DNA of 64,000 bases from Faecalicatena orotica (GTDB lineage Bacteria; Bacillota; Clostridia; Lachnospirales; Lachnospiraceae), in assembly GCF_003149245.1 (NCBI RefSeq), contig NZ_QGDL01000003.1, forward strand, positions 62,001 through 126,000, in the 5' to 3' direction. The notes below the pieces were generated by a model. The model was not told the origin of the DNA and ran no database searches. It worked only from the letters and a program-made list of their open reading frames with translations. Below, piece by piece: positions 18,560-27,506 of the stretch. The translations under genes and the position numbers were made by a program. Every line of letters starts with the position of its first letter. Within the stretch, counting starts at the first letter, position 1.

Positions 18560-19045
18560 ATGTTTATAAGAAAAGCGGCATTAAGCGACTTAGATGCAAT
18601 AGCAGCGGTTGAAGCAGCGTGCTTTCCGAAAGCTGAAGCGGCTGACAGGGAGGCATTCAAAAACAGGCTGATGACATATCCAGATCATTTCTGGTTATTG
18701 GAGGATGATGGGAGAATCATCGCTTTTGTGAACGGAATGGTATCGGACAAATCGGTTTTGTGTGATGAGATGTATGAAAATGCATCTATGCATAATGAGT
18801 ATGGGGACTGGCAGATGATTTTCGGTGTGGATACGATTCCAGAATACCAGAGGCAGGGATGTGCAGAAAAATTAATCAGAGAGGTAATAGAAGACGCTAA
18901 GAAACAGGGACGGCTGGGGGTAGTACTAACTTGCAAGGAGAAACTGCTTCATTATTACGAAAAATTTGGGTTTATGAATGAAGGGGTGTCTGATTCAGTA
19001 CACGGTGGTGCCGTATGGTATGATATGCGGCTGAAACTAAAATAA
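18560..19045 (+). CDS. GNAT family N-acetyltransferase
   Basis: 161 residues with the GNAT fold: FIRKAALSDLDAI at the N-terminus, and the acetyl-CoA-binding (R/Q)xxGxA loop seen as YQRQGCAEKLIREVI. The C-terminal LLHYYEKFGFMNEGVS is typical. GGAGG precedes the ATG. Acceptor unknown; small-molecule or peptide amines are usual. A strong terminator follows. Confidence 0.88.
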   Translation: MFIRKAALSDLDAIAAVEAACFPKAEAADREAFKNRLMTYPDHFWLLEDDGRIIAFVNGMVSDKSVLCDEMYENASMHNEYGDWQMIFGVDTIPEYQRQGCAEKLIREVIEDAKKQGRLGVVLTCKEKLLHYYEKFGFMNEGVSDSVHGGAVWYDMRLKLK

Positions 19046-19052
19046 TAGATAT

Positions 19053-19100
19053 AAAAGGAAACTGGCAGGGCGAAGTGATTTATCCTGCCAGTTTCCTTTT
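19053..19100 (+). terminator. Rho-independent terminator after the GNAT gene
   Basis: 17-bp perfect stem, AAAAGGAAACTGGCAGG (19053-19069) with CCTGCCAGTTTCCTTTT (19084-19100), 14-base loop. Because the arms are A-rich 5' and T-rich 3', it could act in both directions. Confidence 0.85.
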
Positions 19101-19143
19101 GTAAGCTTATAAAATCTTTAGAAAATATTAAATATATATATAA

Positions 19144-19178
19144 TTGACTCATAGATAGGCAAAGATTATAATGAGTCA
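19144..19178 (+). promoter_or_regulatory. Promoter with flanking inverted repeat, glycerophosphodiesterase gene
   Basis: TTGACT (19144-19149), 17-base spacer, TATAAT (19167-19172). An 8-bp perfect inverted repeat, TGACTCAT (19145-19152) and ATGAGTCA (19171-19178), spans the -35 and -10 boxes, which looks like an operator. No regulator gene adjoins. Confidence 0.6.
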
Positions 19179-19222
19179 TACTAATTAACAATAAAGAGCA
19201 GATCAGGAAAGGAGATGATAAA

Positions 19223-21061
19223 GTGGACAGAAGAAAAGCATTTGCTTTGGGGCAGAGCTGTCTTGCAGTATTGAAGGTAGAAGCGTTTTTTAAGCCTGCC
19301 TCTGTTTTGGTAATAGGGCCGCTTTTAAATTGGATTTTTAATGTCTGGGTCTTGGGGGATACGCCGGTATTTAATGAGGAGATGTTCCTCAGCGTCCTCT
19401 CACCTGTCAGACTGATACTTACTATTGTACTTTTTCTGGCGGCCGCGCTGTGGTGCTGTTATGAGATCAGCTGCCTCCTCCATACACTGTATTGGTGCAG
19501 GAAAGGGGAACGGCCCGGTCTTATAGACATTTTAAGGAGTTCCGCAGAGACACTGAAGGGGCTGAAGCATATTTCCATCCTTTTGGCAGGAGTCTATTTT
19601 GTATTATTCCTTCCGCTGGTACATGCGGGATACCTGAATTCTCTGGTCAGCCGGATTGATATCCCGAGATTTGTGGTGAATGAACTTAAGAAGACCACTC
19701 TGGGCAGTATGGGTATTCTGGCTGGACGGGCCGGATATATTATACTCTTTCTTGCATTGGCCCTGGTACCACCGGCCATGTTTTTAAAGCGTACGAATTT
19801 CCTGAAAGCGGTACAACAGAATTTTTACTGGTTCCGCCTCATGCAGTGGAAGGATAAGATAAAGCTTTGGGGAGCCTTTTTCCTGTGGATTGCCGTAGAA
19901 GGTGGTATTGTGTACCTGCTGCAGGGAAGACTGATTCAAAGTCAGGATTTCAATATATCGGTGCTGAAATATTTGGTTCATTCAGGGTCATTTCGTACAG
20001 GATTCTTGTATTGGATACTTCTTGTACTGATTCAGTGTGTGGCAATGGCACTGATTTATCAATTTATGTTTGACATTCTGGATAAATACGAGGAGCTCCC
20101 TGAACTTCCGGGAATCAAGAATACGAAGGCCTTGGGGCGTACTGTTGCAGCCGCTGCGGGCGGCAGGAGAGCTCTTATCAGAACAGGGAAAAAGTTCTGG
20201 AATTCCAGAAAGCACAAAAAAGTCTGGGCAGGTTTTGCCATCCTGTTAATTGCGGCAGTTATTAACGGATATTTTAATGAAGCACCTCTGGTTCATAAGC
20301 CTCCGGCAATCGGCCACAGAGGGTGTATCTACGAACCGGAAAATACCATTGCCGCAGTGGAAAAAGCTGTTAGTCTTGGGGCCGACTACGCAGAAATAGA
20401 TGTAAAGCTTTCAAAAGACGGGGTTCCTGTTGTTGTTCATGATGAAAGCCTAAAGAGGCTTGCAGGCATTTCGGGTAAGGTAGAAAGCATGACGGCTGCC
20501 GAGCTGAAGGAACTGACAATCACTTCCAATGGAAAACAGGGGAAAATCCCTACGTTTGAGGAGATGATTCAGGCAGTTCAGGGAATGAAGAACAGGGCAG
20601 GACTGCTGGTGGAGTTAAAGCCAACTTCAGACACGAAAGAGGAGCTTGTCAGAAAAGTGATTGGAGTAGTAGAAAAAAACAGCGCACAAAAGCAGTGTAT
20701 ATTTATGTCGATTGATTACAAAAGTGTTTCCCTGTTGAAAGAACAGCGCCCGGACTGGTGGGTAGGTTATTGCATTTTCGGCAGTGCAGGGAAGATTGAG
20801 GATGCTGTCTGGGATTATAATATTGATTTCCTCGCAGTGGAGGAGGGCGTTGCGAGCAACAGGTTTATGGAACGTGCTCGAAACAGCCTGATTCCTGTGT
20901 ATATCTGGACATCCAATAATTATGATGATATGGCAAATTACCTTCAGATGGGTGCATCCGGAATCACCACGGATATGCCCGACCTGGCCAGGGCGGAGAT
21001 TGATAAATATCTGGAAAAAGGAAGGAAATATTATGTGTATGAGGGGGAACCCGTCAGGTGA
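19223..21061 (+). CDS. Membrane-anchored glycerophosphodiester phosphodiesterase
   Basis: 612 residues from a GTG start preceded by AAAGGAG. The first ~340 residues hold about seven hydrophobic segments in a GDPD-associated membrane domain. The last, at ~335-352, is followed by the catalytic barrel: GHRG (~369), ENT, EIDVKLSKDG.P.V.HD with metal-binding Glu and Asp, VELKP, and a C-terminal ITTDMPDLA. The enzyme hydrolyses glycerophosphodiesters from lipids or teichoic acids to glycerol-3-phosphate and an alcohol, here probably at the outer membrane face. Fusion of the two parts is common in Bacillota. Confidence 0.92.
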   Translation: MDRRKAFALGQSCLAVLKVEAFFKPASVLVIGPLLNWIFNVWVLGDTPVFNEEMFLSVLSPVRLILTIVLFLAAALWCCYEISCLLHTLYWCRKGERPGLIDILRSSAETLKGLKHISILLAGVYFVLFLPLVHAGYLNSLVSRIDIPRFVVNELKKTTLGSMGILAGRAGYIILFLALALVPPAMFLKRTNFLKAVQQNFYWFRLMQWKDKIKLWGAFFLWIAVEGGIVYLLQGRLIQSQDFNISVLKYLVHSGSFRTGFLYWILLVLIQCVAMALIYQFMFDILDKYEELPELPGIKNTKALGRTVAAAAGGRRALIRTGKKFWNSRKHKKVWAGFAILLIAAVINGYFNEAPLVHKPPAIGHRGCIYEPENTIAAVEKAVSLGADYAEIDVKLSKDGVPVVVHDESLKRLAGISGKVESMTAAELKELTITSNGKQGKIPTFEEMIQAVQGMKNRAGLLVELKPTSDTKEELVRKVIGVVEKNSAQKQCIFMSIDYKSVSLLKEQRPDWWVGYCIFGSAGKIEDAVWDYNIDFLAVEEGVASNRFMERARNSLIPVYIWTSNNYDDMANYLQMGASGITTDMPDLARAEIDKYLEKGRKYYVYEGEPVR

Positions 21062-21313
21062 TTACCGTCCATATCCTTCCCGGTTTTCCATTTACAGTTA
21101 GTTTCTGGCTTCCGGGAGGTATGAATCACAGTTATTTTTATTGCAAATGAAAGTATTTTACAGTATTATAATATGGATAAGGTTCCAAGAAAAATAAAAG
21201 TATAAATATTTGCCCAATGTAGAATAATCTGTCGGAGTCTACTCCTGCGTACTTAATGCAGTAACCAGCAAAGGTTCAGGATGTGGATGGATATAGATAA
21301 GGGGGGAAAGCAT

Positions 21314-22687
21314 ATGACGGAGGAAGACAGAATCAAAGAAGTGCTTTATAAATTTGAAGATGGAGGCCTCATTTCAAAGGATTTGGATAGCGTTTTGGAA
21401 TGCCTTTCAGATTCCATAGTGGGGATTGGAATCGGTGAACAGGGGTTCGTAACTTCCAAATATGATGTTACAAAAGTCTTCCTGGATGGCCAGAAAAATG
21501 AAAATGAAGTTTCCCATACCCTTGATTTTGGCCGTATAGAGATACGGATGCTCAGAGAAGATATAGCTGTACTCTGTGCAGATGTGATTGTGACAGCAAA
21601 ATGCCATGAAAAAGTAACAAAAAGCAGGTTCTCACAATCTCTTACCCTGATGAAAGAAGAGAAAGATTGGAAAATTTGCTGTCTGCATGCCTCAGCTCCT
21701 GTAGTCACAGAAGAAAACATAGAAGCATATCCTCTTAGATTTGCAGAAAAAACACTGAAAACCTTGCGGGAAAAAATAGGAGGCGAGGTCTATGCTGTGG
21801 AGGAACAGTACCGTATGGCAGTGCTGTCTGATACTATTGCGTTTTATATTATAAATTTTTCGAAAAATATTTATGAAAAATGTCAACTGAATTGCGAGAT
21901 ATGCGCCTATGTAGAAGAAGGAAGCAATTATGAGCGGTTTGCCATAGAGTATATTGCAGAATATGTGAAGGAGGAAGACAGGGAAGCATATCTGGAATGT
22001 TTTTTGATGAAAAATATTAATAAGGCCTTTCAAAACAAAGAGCAGGAGGTTAAGCTTGAATACCGTATGCTGAATGGGCAGGAGGGCACCTATATCTGGG
22101 TTGTGACGATTATACGCCTGATCACGGATATTGTCACTGGCGAGAAGAAGGGCATTATGTATGTGAAAAATATAAACGATTCAAAGCGTCGCGAGATTGC
22201 AATGCAGGAGAGGGCGGAATATGATACGAGTCTGAAGATTTATAATAAAGATACATTTATTCAGTCCGTGGAAGGTCTCCTCAACCAGAAGGAAGGCATT
22301 TTTATTATGCTGGATATTGATAATTTTAAAGATATAAATGATACTTTTGGTCATCCGTTTGGTGATAAAGTGCTGATTAGGATAGCAGAGTTACTGAAAG
22401 CTTCTTTTCCGGAAACTGCAGTTATCGGAAGACTGGGAGGGGATGAGTTCGGCATTTTCCTTCAGGAGGTGCACAGCAGGGAACAGATTAAGAGATATAT
22501 CAGACAATTGAATGACCATATATCAGGATTTATGTCTGAGTCAGGGAAAAGCGGCAAAGTTTCCTTCAGCGTGGGGATCGCACCATCGAAGGGGAAAAGT
22601 TTTCCATATTTTTACAAAGATGCAGATGCAGCGCTTTATGCTTCAAAACATGGTGGGAAAAACCGCATTTCTTTTTATGAAAATTGA
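21314..22687 (+). CDS. NTF2-like/PAS/GGDEF diguanylate cyclase
   Basis: About 457 residues, soluble. Residues ~1-130 resemble an NTF2/SnoaL-like cone (an opening helix, LSLMKEE-like TLMKEEKDWKICCLHAS strand). A PAS-like region follows at ~165-300 ending in a YVKNINDSKRRE linker. The GGDEF domain lies at ~310-457 with DIDNFKDINDTFGH and intact RLGGDEFGIF, so c-di-GMP synthesis is likely. No RxxD inhibitory site was noted. An in-frame ATG at 21281 is less likely than 21314, which follows a GGGGGGAAAG ribosome site. The 220 bases upstream contain two small adjacent hairpins (GGAG..CTCC and CTGC..GCAG at about 21233-21263) of unknown meaning. Confidence 0.88.
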   Translation: MTEEDRIKEVLYKFEDGGLISKDLDSVLECLSDSIVGIGIGEQGFVTSKYDVTKVFLDGQKNENEVSHTLDFGRIEIRMLREDIAVLCADVIVTAKCHEKVTKSRFSQSLTLMKEEKDWKICCLHASAPVVTEENIEAYPLRFAEKTLKTLREKIGGEVYAVEEQYRMAVLSDTIAFYIINFSKNIYEKCQLNCEICAYVEEGSNYERFAIEYIAEYVKEEDREAYLECFLMKNINKAFQNKEQEVKLEYRMLNGQEGTYIWVVTIIRLITDIVTGEKKGIMYVKNINDSKRREIAMQERAEYDTSLKIYNKDTFIQSVEGLLNQKEGIFIMLDIDNFKDINDTFGHPFGDKVLIRIAELLKASFPETAVIGRLGGDEFGIFLQEVHSREQIKRYIRQLNDHISGFMSESGKSGKVSFSVGIAPSKGKSFPYFYKDADAALYASKHGGKNRISFYEN

Positions 22688-22742
22688 AAATCGCATTTCT
22701 TTTTACATTCGGGGGAAAATAGTTAGTCCTTAACCCGAAAAT

Positions 22743-22807
22743 AGGAATATCCGTGGAATCAGGTGCCTTTTAGCATATGATTTTCCACAGGATATTCCTG
22801 TTTTTTA
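22743..22807 (+). terminator. Rho-independent terminator after the first GGDEF gene
   Basis: AGGAATATCCGTGGAA pairs with TTCCACAGGATATTCCT across a ~25-base loop, followed by GTTTTTT. Confidence 0.75.
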
Positions 22808-22982
22808 TTTCATAGTTCTTGTTGACACTTATAACAGTTGTATTTATTTTCACTCAAAAACAACGTTGTTATGGACGCTCAGGCTGAAATATAGTAAACT
22901 AGATTTATCAAAATTTTTGATTATAAAATAAAAAGCCGGTATAAAGGCCGCCCAGTATGAAAACATAAAGGAATCGAATCGT

Positions 22983-24140
22983 ATGAATATAGAATTTTTG
23001 GAAAAATTGAGTTTTAATAATCAATTTGAACATGAATCCGAAAGGGAAATCGTGTTAAAGCGTGCAGCTGCTGACAGTTTGGCCAGTGGAAAAAGAGCAG
23101 TTCCAACGATCATGTTTTTCGAAATCATGATGCTGGGGATGTGGTTCCTGCGGGGAGGATTTTTTAGCAGCATGGAGTATATTGCATATTTCATAGCATA
23201 TACCTCCCTTTTATTATGTAGTATAGCAGCATATATCATCTTAATAGCCGTAAGCAGGGATATTGATCATAGATATCATATTGTGGAAGCCCTAAGTGTA
23301 GTGTATGATGGATTTTTGATTGTGTGGTCCGTCTATATTACGGCTGTTGATACATATTACAATGGAAGCTTTTCAGGAATTATTTTTATTACAATTCTGG
23401 TAATTGTGCCGATTGTTTCGTTTGTGAAACCAGTTTTCTATATGATTTTTCATGTGGCTGGCTGCGGGCTGATTCTTATTATCATAAGTCTATATACAAA
23501 AGAAGACGTTCTGGCAAATATTATTAATTTTTCAGTTTTTGCTATTATTTCCTTAATTTCGAGCCTTACATATTATGGAGTCAGGATAAACTCTTATAAA
23601 AGACAGGTTTTGCTGGAGGAAGCAGCCGAAAGAGATGCCCTGTCCGGACTCTATAACAGACAGAAGCTGGGGCAGATGTCGCCTATGATATGGCAGCGCT
23701 GTATTGAAAAGAAGATACCACTGACTTGTGTTTTGTGTGATATTGATGATTTTAAACAGATAAATGATAACTATGGACACCTTGTGGGCGATGAATGGAT
23801 TCAAACTGTGGCGAATGTCATGAAGCAGTCTTTCCAAAACGATTTGTGCTTTCGGTATGGGGGTGAGGAATTCATTGTGATTCTCCCAGGGAGAGAACTG
23901 GAGACCGCCGTTCATTTAGTGAAGACGATACAGACAGGACTTAAGACAATTCAGGAAAAACCGGGCGGCATAGATGTTACATTAAGTTTCGGAATTTACG
24001 AGGGGCAGCCTTCGGTGGAAGGAGAGAACATTGAGAAGTTCTTTTCAAAAGCGGATGCCCTTATGTATCAGGCAAAACGAAATGGTAAGAACCAGTATTG
24101 TTCAGAGTGTGAAAAGGATATGGGTTATTACTCTTTATAA
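22983..24140 (+). CDS. Membrane diguanylate cyclase (multi-TM sensor plus GGDEF)
   Basis: 385 residues. Six hydrophobic helices lie between ~38 and 205 (for example IMFFEIMMLGMWFL and IIFITILVIVPIVSF), followed by a short signalling helix. The GGDEF domain at ~215-380 carries DIDDFKQINDNYGH and RYGGEEFIVILPG, so it is predicted active. The membrane part resembles a 7TM/MASE-like sensor but no named family is certain. It is the second cyclase in a row, separated from the first by a terminator. Confidence 0.9.
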   Translation: MNIEFLEKLSFNNQFEHESEREIVLKRAAADSLASGKRAVPTIMFFEIMMLGMWFLRGGFFSSMEYIAYFIAYTSLLLCSIAAYIILIAVSRDIDHRYHIVEALSVVYDGFLIVWSVYITAVDTYYNGSFSGIIFITILVIVPIVSFVKPVFYMIFHVAGCGLILIIISLYTKEDVLANIINFSVFAIISLISSLTYYGVRINSYKRQVLLEEAAERDALSGLYNRQKLGQMSPMIWQRCIEKKIPLTCVLCDIDDFKQINDNYGHLVGDEWIQTVANVMKQSFQNDLCFRYGGEEFIVILPGRELETAVHLVKTIQTGLKTIQEKPGGIDVTLSFGIYEGQPSVEGENIEKFFSKADALMYQAKRNGKNQYCSECEKDMGYYSL

Positions 24141-24619
24141 GGTGAACAGTGAAGACAGCCGGGACGGTATCCCCTCGATATACAGTATGGGCATAGACCT
24201 GACTGAAGAAAAAGCATACTCTTGTGAATGGCCTGTCCTATGCTGTGAAGAAACATGAAGCGATAAGACCGCTCGTATGACAGAAAAATGGAAAAAAGGA
24301 CAGCTGTTCCTATCTGCATCCTAGATATCCATTGCTGGACGAAGACAGCATTGTGGAGATTCCTGCGAAAGAAATCGTACCGAGAGATGAACATGCAGCA
24401 GAAGATATAGAAAACTGTCTGAAAATGGAGAAACCGCAGACAGGATATGTGGAACGGTGTTATTATCATAAGTTTGCGGATAAAGAAGGCTGCGCGTCCA
24501 TCTATCAGCCAAAGACCGGAAGAAAAGTTACGATCCGGTTTGACGCCGAGAAACTGGACGGGTTCGTAGAGTGGAAGATGATGGGAGTCAGAGATTATGT
24601 GTTGGGACTGGAATGTTGA
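24125..24619 (+). pseudogene. Gene debris, including the C-terminus of a DUF4432 (aldose-1-epimerase-like) gene
   Basis: The 648 bases between the second GGDEF gene and the reductase gene hold no intact gene. From ~24311 to 24619 one frame reads YPLLDEDSIVEIPAKEI, then CYYHKF, and ends WKMMGVRDYVLGLE, which is the C-terminal third of DUF4432 proteins; no start is present and an in-frame stop lies at ~24278. Another frame at ~24125-24214 ends GIDLTEEK, resembling the end of a PAS domain, but this is weak. DUF4432 proteins belong with sugar catabolism, so the debris is probably a relic of the neighbouring island. Confidence 0.6.
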
Positions 24620-24675
24620 AGCTGTTCAAACCGGTATATGATACATATAAATGCTGGAAATAACGTTTTATGTGA

Positions 24676-24704
24676 TTGCCTCTGTACTTTAAAGAAAGTA
24701 TACT
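24676..24704 (+). promoter_or_regulatory. Candidate promoter of the reductase/isomerase operon
   Basis: TTGCCT (24676-24681), 17-base spacer, TATACT (24699-24704), about 85 bases upstream of the aldo/keto reductase start. No operator could be recognised. Confidence 0.45.
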
Positions 24705-24788
24705 GTATTCATCGGTATAAGATATTCAAAAAAGTCATAAGGACTGAGGTTGGAACAATAGAAAAAAGAGCAGAAAGAAGGTAACTAT

Positions 24789-25799
24789 ATGCAGTATCAG
24801 AAGATTCCTTATGTGAAAAAGCCAGTCTCCCGTATCCTGTTTGGAACGGCAATGGCGCCTTTTACAGCCGGAGGAGACGGAAATGAGCTACTGGACGCCA
24901 TGTACGGACTGGGCGTCAATACATTTGACGCCGCCAGAAATTACGGTCTGGCGGAGCGGTCCTTTGGAAACTGGCTAGAAACGAGAGAAAACCGGAATGA
25001 GATCGTAATCCTTTCTAAATGCGGACATCCGAGTGTTTTTGGGAGAAAACGCGTCAATGAGACAGAGATGCGCAAGGATTTAAAAAAATCTCTTTCCAAT
25101 CTGAGGACAGACTATATCGACATTTATATGCTGCACCGGGATGATCCGGAAGTAGAGGCAGGAGAGGTCGTAGAGATTTTTAATGCCATGCACGCGGAAG
25201 GGAAGATCGGAGCGTTTGGGGGCTCTAATTGGACGCATGAGCGGATTGCGGAGGCAAATGAATATGCTTATAAGCACAGTATGATTCCGTTTAGTGTATC
25301 GAGTCCGAATTTCGGTCTTGCAGATCAGGTCAAAGATCCATGGGGCGGAGGATGCGTTACGATCTCAGGTCCGGCGAACAAAGGGGCGAGAGAATGGTAC
25401 AAGGAGACTCAGATGCCGGTCATCGCTTACTCCAGTTTGGGAAGAGGTTTTTTCTCCGGCAAGCTAAAAAGCGCGGATGAGGACTGTGCCTCGAAGATAC
25501 TGGACAGCGCCGCAATGAAAGGATACGCGTATCCGGAAAATTTTGAGCGGCTGAAACGGTGTGAGGAACTGGCCGCGGAAAAGGGAGTTTCCGTACCGCA
25601 GATCGCCATGACATGGATTTTCCGCCAGAACATGAATACCTTCGCGGTCGTGAGTACTTCAAAACCGGAAAGGATGAAAGAGAACATCCATGCGCTGGAT
25701 ATCAGCCTGAGCGAAGAGGAAGCGGCATATCTGGATCTTGCGTGCCCGGCAAGGAATCAGAATGGGAATAAAACTAATAGAAGGGGAGTAAGCGTATGA
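24789..25799 (+). CDS. Aldo/keto reductase
   Basis: 336 residues, TIM-barrel NAD(P)H-dependent oxidoreductase. The catalytic tetrad is visible: Asp and Tyr in FDAARNYG, Lys in ILSKCGH, His in YMLHRDD. The C-terminal cofactor region VVSTSKPERMKENI is typical. Preceded by GAAGG and followed by a 4-base ATGA overlap with an isomerase-like gene, so it is translationally coupled. In this setting it could reduce a keto-sugar or aglycone carbonyl made by the island's dehydrogenase. No signal peptide. Confidence 0.9.
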   Translation: MQYQKIPYVKKPVSRILFGTAMAPFTAGGDGNELLDAMYGLGVNTFDAARNYGLAERSFGNWLETRENRNEIVILSKCGHPSVFGRKRVNETEMRKDLKKSLSNLRTDYIDIYMLHRDDPEVEAGEVVEIFNAMHAEGKIGAFGGSNWTHERIAEANEYAYKHSMIPFSVSSPNFGLADQVKDPWGGGCVTISGPANKGAREWYKETQMPVIAYSSLGRGFFSGKLKSADEDCASKILDSAAMKGYAYPENFERLKRCEELAAEKGVSVPQIAMTWIFRQNMNTFAVVSTSKPERMKENIHALDISLSEEEAAYLDLACPARNQNGNKTNRRGVSV

Positions 25800-26641
25800 A
25801 AATAGGAGTAAATCTGTTTGGACTGAATAAACAGTTAAAAGAAGATTTTGACGGCACTATACTTAAACTTAAAGAGATGGGATACTCCTCCGCAGAACCG
25901 CTTGTAATATTTGAAAATAAGGATGCGGAACTGTCAGACTGTGCAGAAGAGTTAATCAGAAAATGGAATGCGGACGGCAGTATGTGGATGGCTGATACGG
26001 CGGCAGAAAAGATTCGGCATATCAGGGAGATGGGAGTGGAAGTTCCGGGAATCCATGCGGGAACATTTCCGGTAGCGCTGTCGCCTGTCGCAGAGCAGAT
26101 AAAGCAGTTCGCACTGGAAAATAATCTCAGCTACTGCGTGTTCAGCCCCCAGACAAAAACGCCCGATGAAGCGGAAAAGTTCTGTGAAGAGTTAAAAGAA
26201 GCTGTGAAAGTATTTGAGGATGCGGGAATCGAACTGCTGCTACACAATCACGATGCTGAGATAAAGAGAGAGAATGGCAGAAATACGCTTGATTATATTA
26301 TGGAGCAGATCCCGGATATCCGCCTGCAGTTAGATGTAGGGTGGGTGAAAGCAGCGGGAGAGAATGTGACAGAGATGATGCGTTCCTATGGGGAGCGTAT
26401 TGCGATCCTGCATTTTAAAGATATGGTTGAGAGCGGGCAGGAGGAAAATGGCGGCTATAACTTTACAGCCCTTGGAGATGGGATACTTCCTCTTGAGGAG
26501 ATTTTAAAAGAGTCAAAAACACTTCATCTGATGGAGACAGGACACATCATGGATCAGGATTCAAGTCTGGGTGATATGATGGAAGATTTAAAAAAGAGCG
26601 CAGACAGATTATGTGCAGGAATTAAGAGGGAGGAATGCTGA
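25796..26641 (+). CDS. Sugar phosphate isomerase/epimerase-like TIM-barrel protein (1)
   Basis: 281 residues of the xylose-isomerase-like AP-endonuclease-2 fold. Metal-ligand segments are visible: GIHAGTFP, LLLHNHDAEI, LQLDVGWVKAAGE and ILHFKDM, followed by MEGTGH-like LMETGH. The fold covers isomerases, epimerases, dehydratases and, in some gut bacteria, lyase components that cleave glycosidic C-O or C-C bonds after C3 oxidation. It overlaps the reductase gene upstream and lies 1 base from the next isomerase gene. Confidence 0.85.
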   Translation: MKIGVNLFGLNKQLKEDFDGTILKLKEMGYSSAEPLVIFENKDAELSDCAEELIRKWNADGSMWMADTAAEKIRHIREMGVEVPGIHAGTFPVALSPVAEQIKQFALENNLSYCVFSPQTKTPDEAEKFCEELKEAVKVFEDAGIELLLHNHDAEIKRENGRNTLDYIMEQIPDIRLQLDVGWVKAAGENVTEMMRSYGERIAILHFKDMVESGQEENGGYNFTALGDGILPLEEILKESKTLHLMETGHIMDQDSSLGDMMEDLKKSADRLCAGIKREEC

Positions 26642-26642
26642 G

Positions 26643-27506
26643 ATGAAGAAACCCGGTTTAATGACGATGTCAATGTTTTTCAGGCTTTTCTTTAAATTTC
26701 AGGCGGATCAGGATGAAGAAGATCTGGTCGATGGATATCAGGAAATGTTGGATTTGGTCCAGGAAGCAGGTTTTCAGGCAGTGGATGTGATTTCATGGGA
26801 GGTAAAGTTTCTTGGTCTGGAGCGGGTGAAGAGGATGCTTGCCGGTCATGGTCTGTCTGTGAACAGTTATATTGCCTTCGGCGAATATGCCCGGATGGAT
26901 GAAGAAGGTTTTGCAGGACGAATCGAGCAGGGAAAGCACGATGCAGATACAGCGGCAGAGCTTGGGACAGACGTTCTTATGCTTGTCCCGCAGGCGCAGG
27001 AGGGAATCGGAGAGTATGCGCCCGAAGTGATTCGGACGCGTCTGACAGAGCATTGGCGGCCCATCGTGGAATATGCAAAAGAGAAAGTCGGCCATGTCGT
27101 GATAGAAGATACCCCGGATCTGAAACTTCATCTTTGCAAAGCGGCGGATGTGATGGAAGTATTAGATAAGGTTCCCGGTCTGGAACTGGTCTACGACAGC
27201 GCCAACATGACTCTGGTTGGAGAAGATCCTTTGGAATACTTAAAAGCATTTGAAGGGAGAATCGGCTATGTCCATATGAAAGATTACCGTCCGACTCCGC
27301 CGGGAGGTCTTCTGGTGGAATACGCAGAAGACGGGACGAAAATGTCAACTGCGCCGGTTGGCACTGGGATCATCGACATAAAAGGCATTGCGGCAGAGTT
27401 GGAAAAAGCAGGCTACAACGGCGGGATGACCATGGAATTCGTTGTGGATGACGACGGAGATTTCCCTAAATCCCTGAAGCGCACTTGTGACTATTTAGCC
27501 TGCTGA
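26643..27506 (+). CDS. Sugar phosphate isomerase/epimerase-like TIM-barrel protein (2)
   Basis: 287 residues, second member of the same fold and clearly divergent from the first. Likely divalent-metal ligands are Glu in VIEDTPD, Asp in VYDSANM, His in YVHMKDY and Glu in MTMEFVVDD. GGAGG inside the tail of the previous gene sets the ATG at 26643; a longer frame back to 26613 lacks a ribosome site. The 3' end overlaps the convergent AraC gene by 16 bases. Role inferred from the neighbours: conversion of an oxidised sugar. Confidence 0.85.
   Translation: MKKPGLMTMSMFFRLFFKFQADQDEEDLVDGYQEMLDLVQEAGFQAVDVISWEVKFLGLERVKRMLAGHGLSVNSYIAFGEYARMDEEGFAGRIEQGKHDADTAAELGTDVLMLVPQAQEGIGEYAPEVIRTRLTEHWRPIVEYAKEKVGHVVIEDTPDLKLHLCKAADVMEVLDKVPGLELVYDSANMTLVGEDPLEYLKAFEGRIGYVHMKDYRPTPPGGLLVEYAEDGTKMSTAPVGTGIIDIKGIAAELEKAGYNGGMTMEFVVDDDGDFPKSLKRTCDYLAC

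Noticed and set aside
21173-21313. c-di-GMP riboswitch before the first GGDEF gene
   Set aside because: Two small hairpins exist, but the conserved GEMM-I elements were not found.
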